From JAXDMK01 sp963765955 (GTDB lineage Bacteria > Actinomycetota > Acidimicrobiia > Acidimicrobiales > AC-14), in the NCBI GenBank assembly GCA_963765955.1, contig CAVXYA010000002.1, positions 310,001-374,000 of the forward strand: 64,000 nucleotides of DNA, in the 5' to 3' direction. Within the stretch, counting starts at the first letter, position 1, and every line of letters begins with the position of its first letter. Below are positions 63,419 through 64,000 of this stretch, one piece after another. Below the pieces are notes generated by a model, which was not told the DNA's origin, made no database searches, and saw nothing but the letters and a program-made list of their open reading frames with translations. The position numbers and the translations under genes were made by a program.

Positions 63419-64000
63419 CTACAGCTTGGTGAGAGCTCGGCGCATGTTGCGGACGGCCTGGCCGATGCGCTGCTCGTTCTCGATGAGGGCGAAGCGCACG
63501 TGGCCGTCTCCGGTGGCACCGAAGCCGATGCCGGGTGAGGTGGCCACCTTGGCCTCGTTGACCAGGAACGACGCGAACTCCACCGAGCCCATCTCCCGGT
63601 AGGGCTCGGGGATCGGCGCCCACGCGAACATCGTGGCCTTGGGCTTCTCGATCTCCCAGCCGATGCGGTTGAGCCCGTCGCACAGAGCGTCGCGCCGGCT
63701 CCAGTAGATCTCGTTGACTTCCTTGGGGTAGTCGGACGCCTCGTTCATGGCCACCGTGGCCGCGATCTGGATGGGCTGGAAGGCGCCGTAGTCGAGGTAC
63801 GACTTGAGCTTGGCCAGGGCCTGCACGATCTCGGCGTTGCCCACCAGGAACCCGACCCGCCAGCCGGCCATGGAGAACGACTTGGTGAGGGTGTAGAGCT
63901 CGACGGCGACGTCCTTGGCCCCCGGCACCTCGAGGATCGAGGGCGGCATGTAGCCGTCGAAGGCGGTGTCGGAGTAGGCGAAGTCGTGGACGAGGGTCAC
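63419..64000 (-). CDS. Class I/II aminotransferase, C-terminal part (runs off the window)
   Basis: The visible 193 residues are the second half of a fold-type I PLP aminotransferase of the alanine/LL-DAP group: LVHDFAYSDTAFDGYMPPSI, the PLP lysine in LYTLTKSFSMAGWRVGFLVG, SYLDYGAFQPIQIAATVAMN and SPGIGFGATGDGHVRFALIE with the carboxylate-binding Arg. The pattern resembles AlaC-type glutamate-pyruvate aminotransferases. The start is beyond base 64000. Confidence 0.88.
   Translation of the reverse strand: MTLVHDFAYSDTAFDGYMPPSILEVPGAKDVAVELYTLTKSFSMAGWRVGFLVGNAEIVQALAKLKSYLDYGAFQPIQIAATVAMNEASDYPKEVNEIYWSRRDALCDGLNRIGWEIEKPKATMFAWAPIPEPYREMGSVEFASFLVNEAKVATSPGIGFGATGDGHVRFALIENEQRIGQAVRNMRRALTKL

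Overview
The window is very GC-rich actinobacterial DNA, densely coded on both strands, with frequent GTG starts and four-base ATGA/GTGA gene overlaps. The meso-DAP-type MurE, the MurT/GatD pair that amidates lipid II, a MoxR-DUF58-transglutaminase operon, a bacterial GPP34 protein, a DUF222-HNH gene under a LexA-type box and GAF-ANTAR regulators all fit Actinomycetota. Placement in Acidimicrobiia is plausible but is inference; no rRNA or tRNA gene was seen.

Region 1 (1-8640, minus) is a division/cell-wall (dcw) cluster in the order mraZ, rsmH, ftsL, ftsI, murE, mraY, murD, start of ftsW. A three-repeat MraZ box precedes mraZ, and a 17-bp perfect inverted repeat in the mraZ-rsmH gap would hide the rsmH ribosome-binding site. 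Divergent from it are murT and gatD (8730-10882), so lipid II synthesis and amidation sit together. Region 2 (10.9-24.1 kb) holds a secreted glycoside-hydrolase-like protein, an FKBP, an SOS-boxed HNH endonuclease, membrane proteins, a lipoate-ligase-like protein, an HNH protein, a ROK glucokinase and the MoxR/DUF58/transglutaminase operon.

Region 3 (23.6-27.3 kb) looks iron-related: bacterioferritin, its ferredoxin and a small unknown gene lie downstream of a TTAGG-N4-CCTAA palindrome. A second such palindrome lies before a PadR-like regulator. Between them are a tightly overlapping three-gene cassette of unknown function and an array of a dispersed repeat. Region 4 (27.5-36.1 kb) carries a VOC protein with a UvrA-like ABC protein, DUF3040, DNA polymerase IV, polyprenol-phosphate mannosyltransferase, a V8-like protease and hemA.

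Region 5 (36-53.8 kb) is accessory in character: a UspA operon, a LysM-tailed animal-type haem peroxidase, an SAM methyltransferase, a small two-gene unit with a disrupted second gene, a secreted NucA/NucB-PKD protein, an ECF sigma factor, two cyclase-ATPase regulators (one truncated), two paralogous unknown proteins next to a recombinase remnant, and a membrane protein with a possible TIR/SLOG-like domain. Region 6 (53.9-64 kb) has PIG-L deacetylase, threonine aldolase, inositol monophosphatase, a PGPGW membrane protein, an SRPBCC protein, a six-copy array of the same dispersed repeat as in region 3, an ACT protein, an FKBP, a GAF-ANTAR-GAF-SpoIIE phosphatase with a GAF-ANTAR partner, and a partial aminotransferase.

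Caution: seven otherwise well-conserved genes (ftsL, DUF222-HNH, iron permease, dinB, the 40991 gene, ECF sigma, cyclase-ATPase) need one small frame correction, nearly all in GC-rich runs. Sequencing or assembly indels are the simplest common cause. Those entries are given as whole genes with the break marked.
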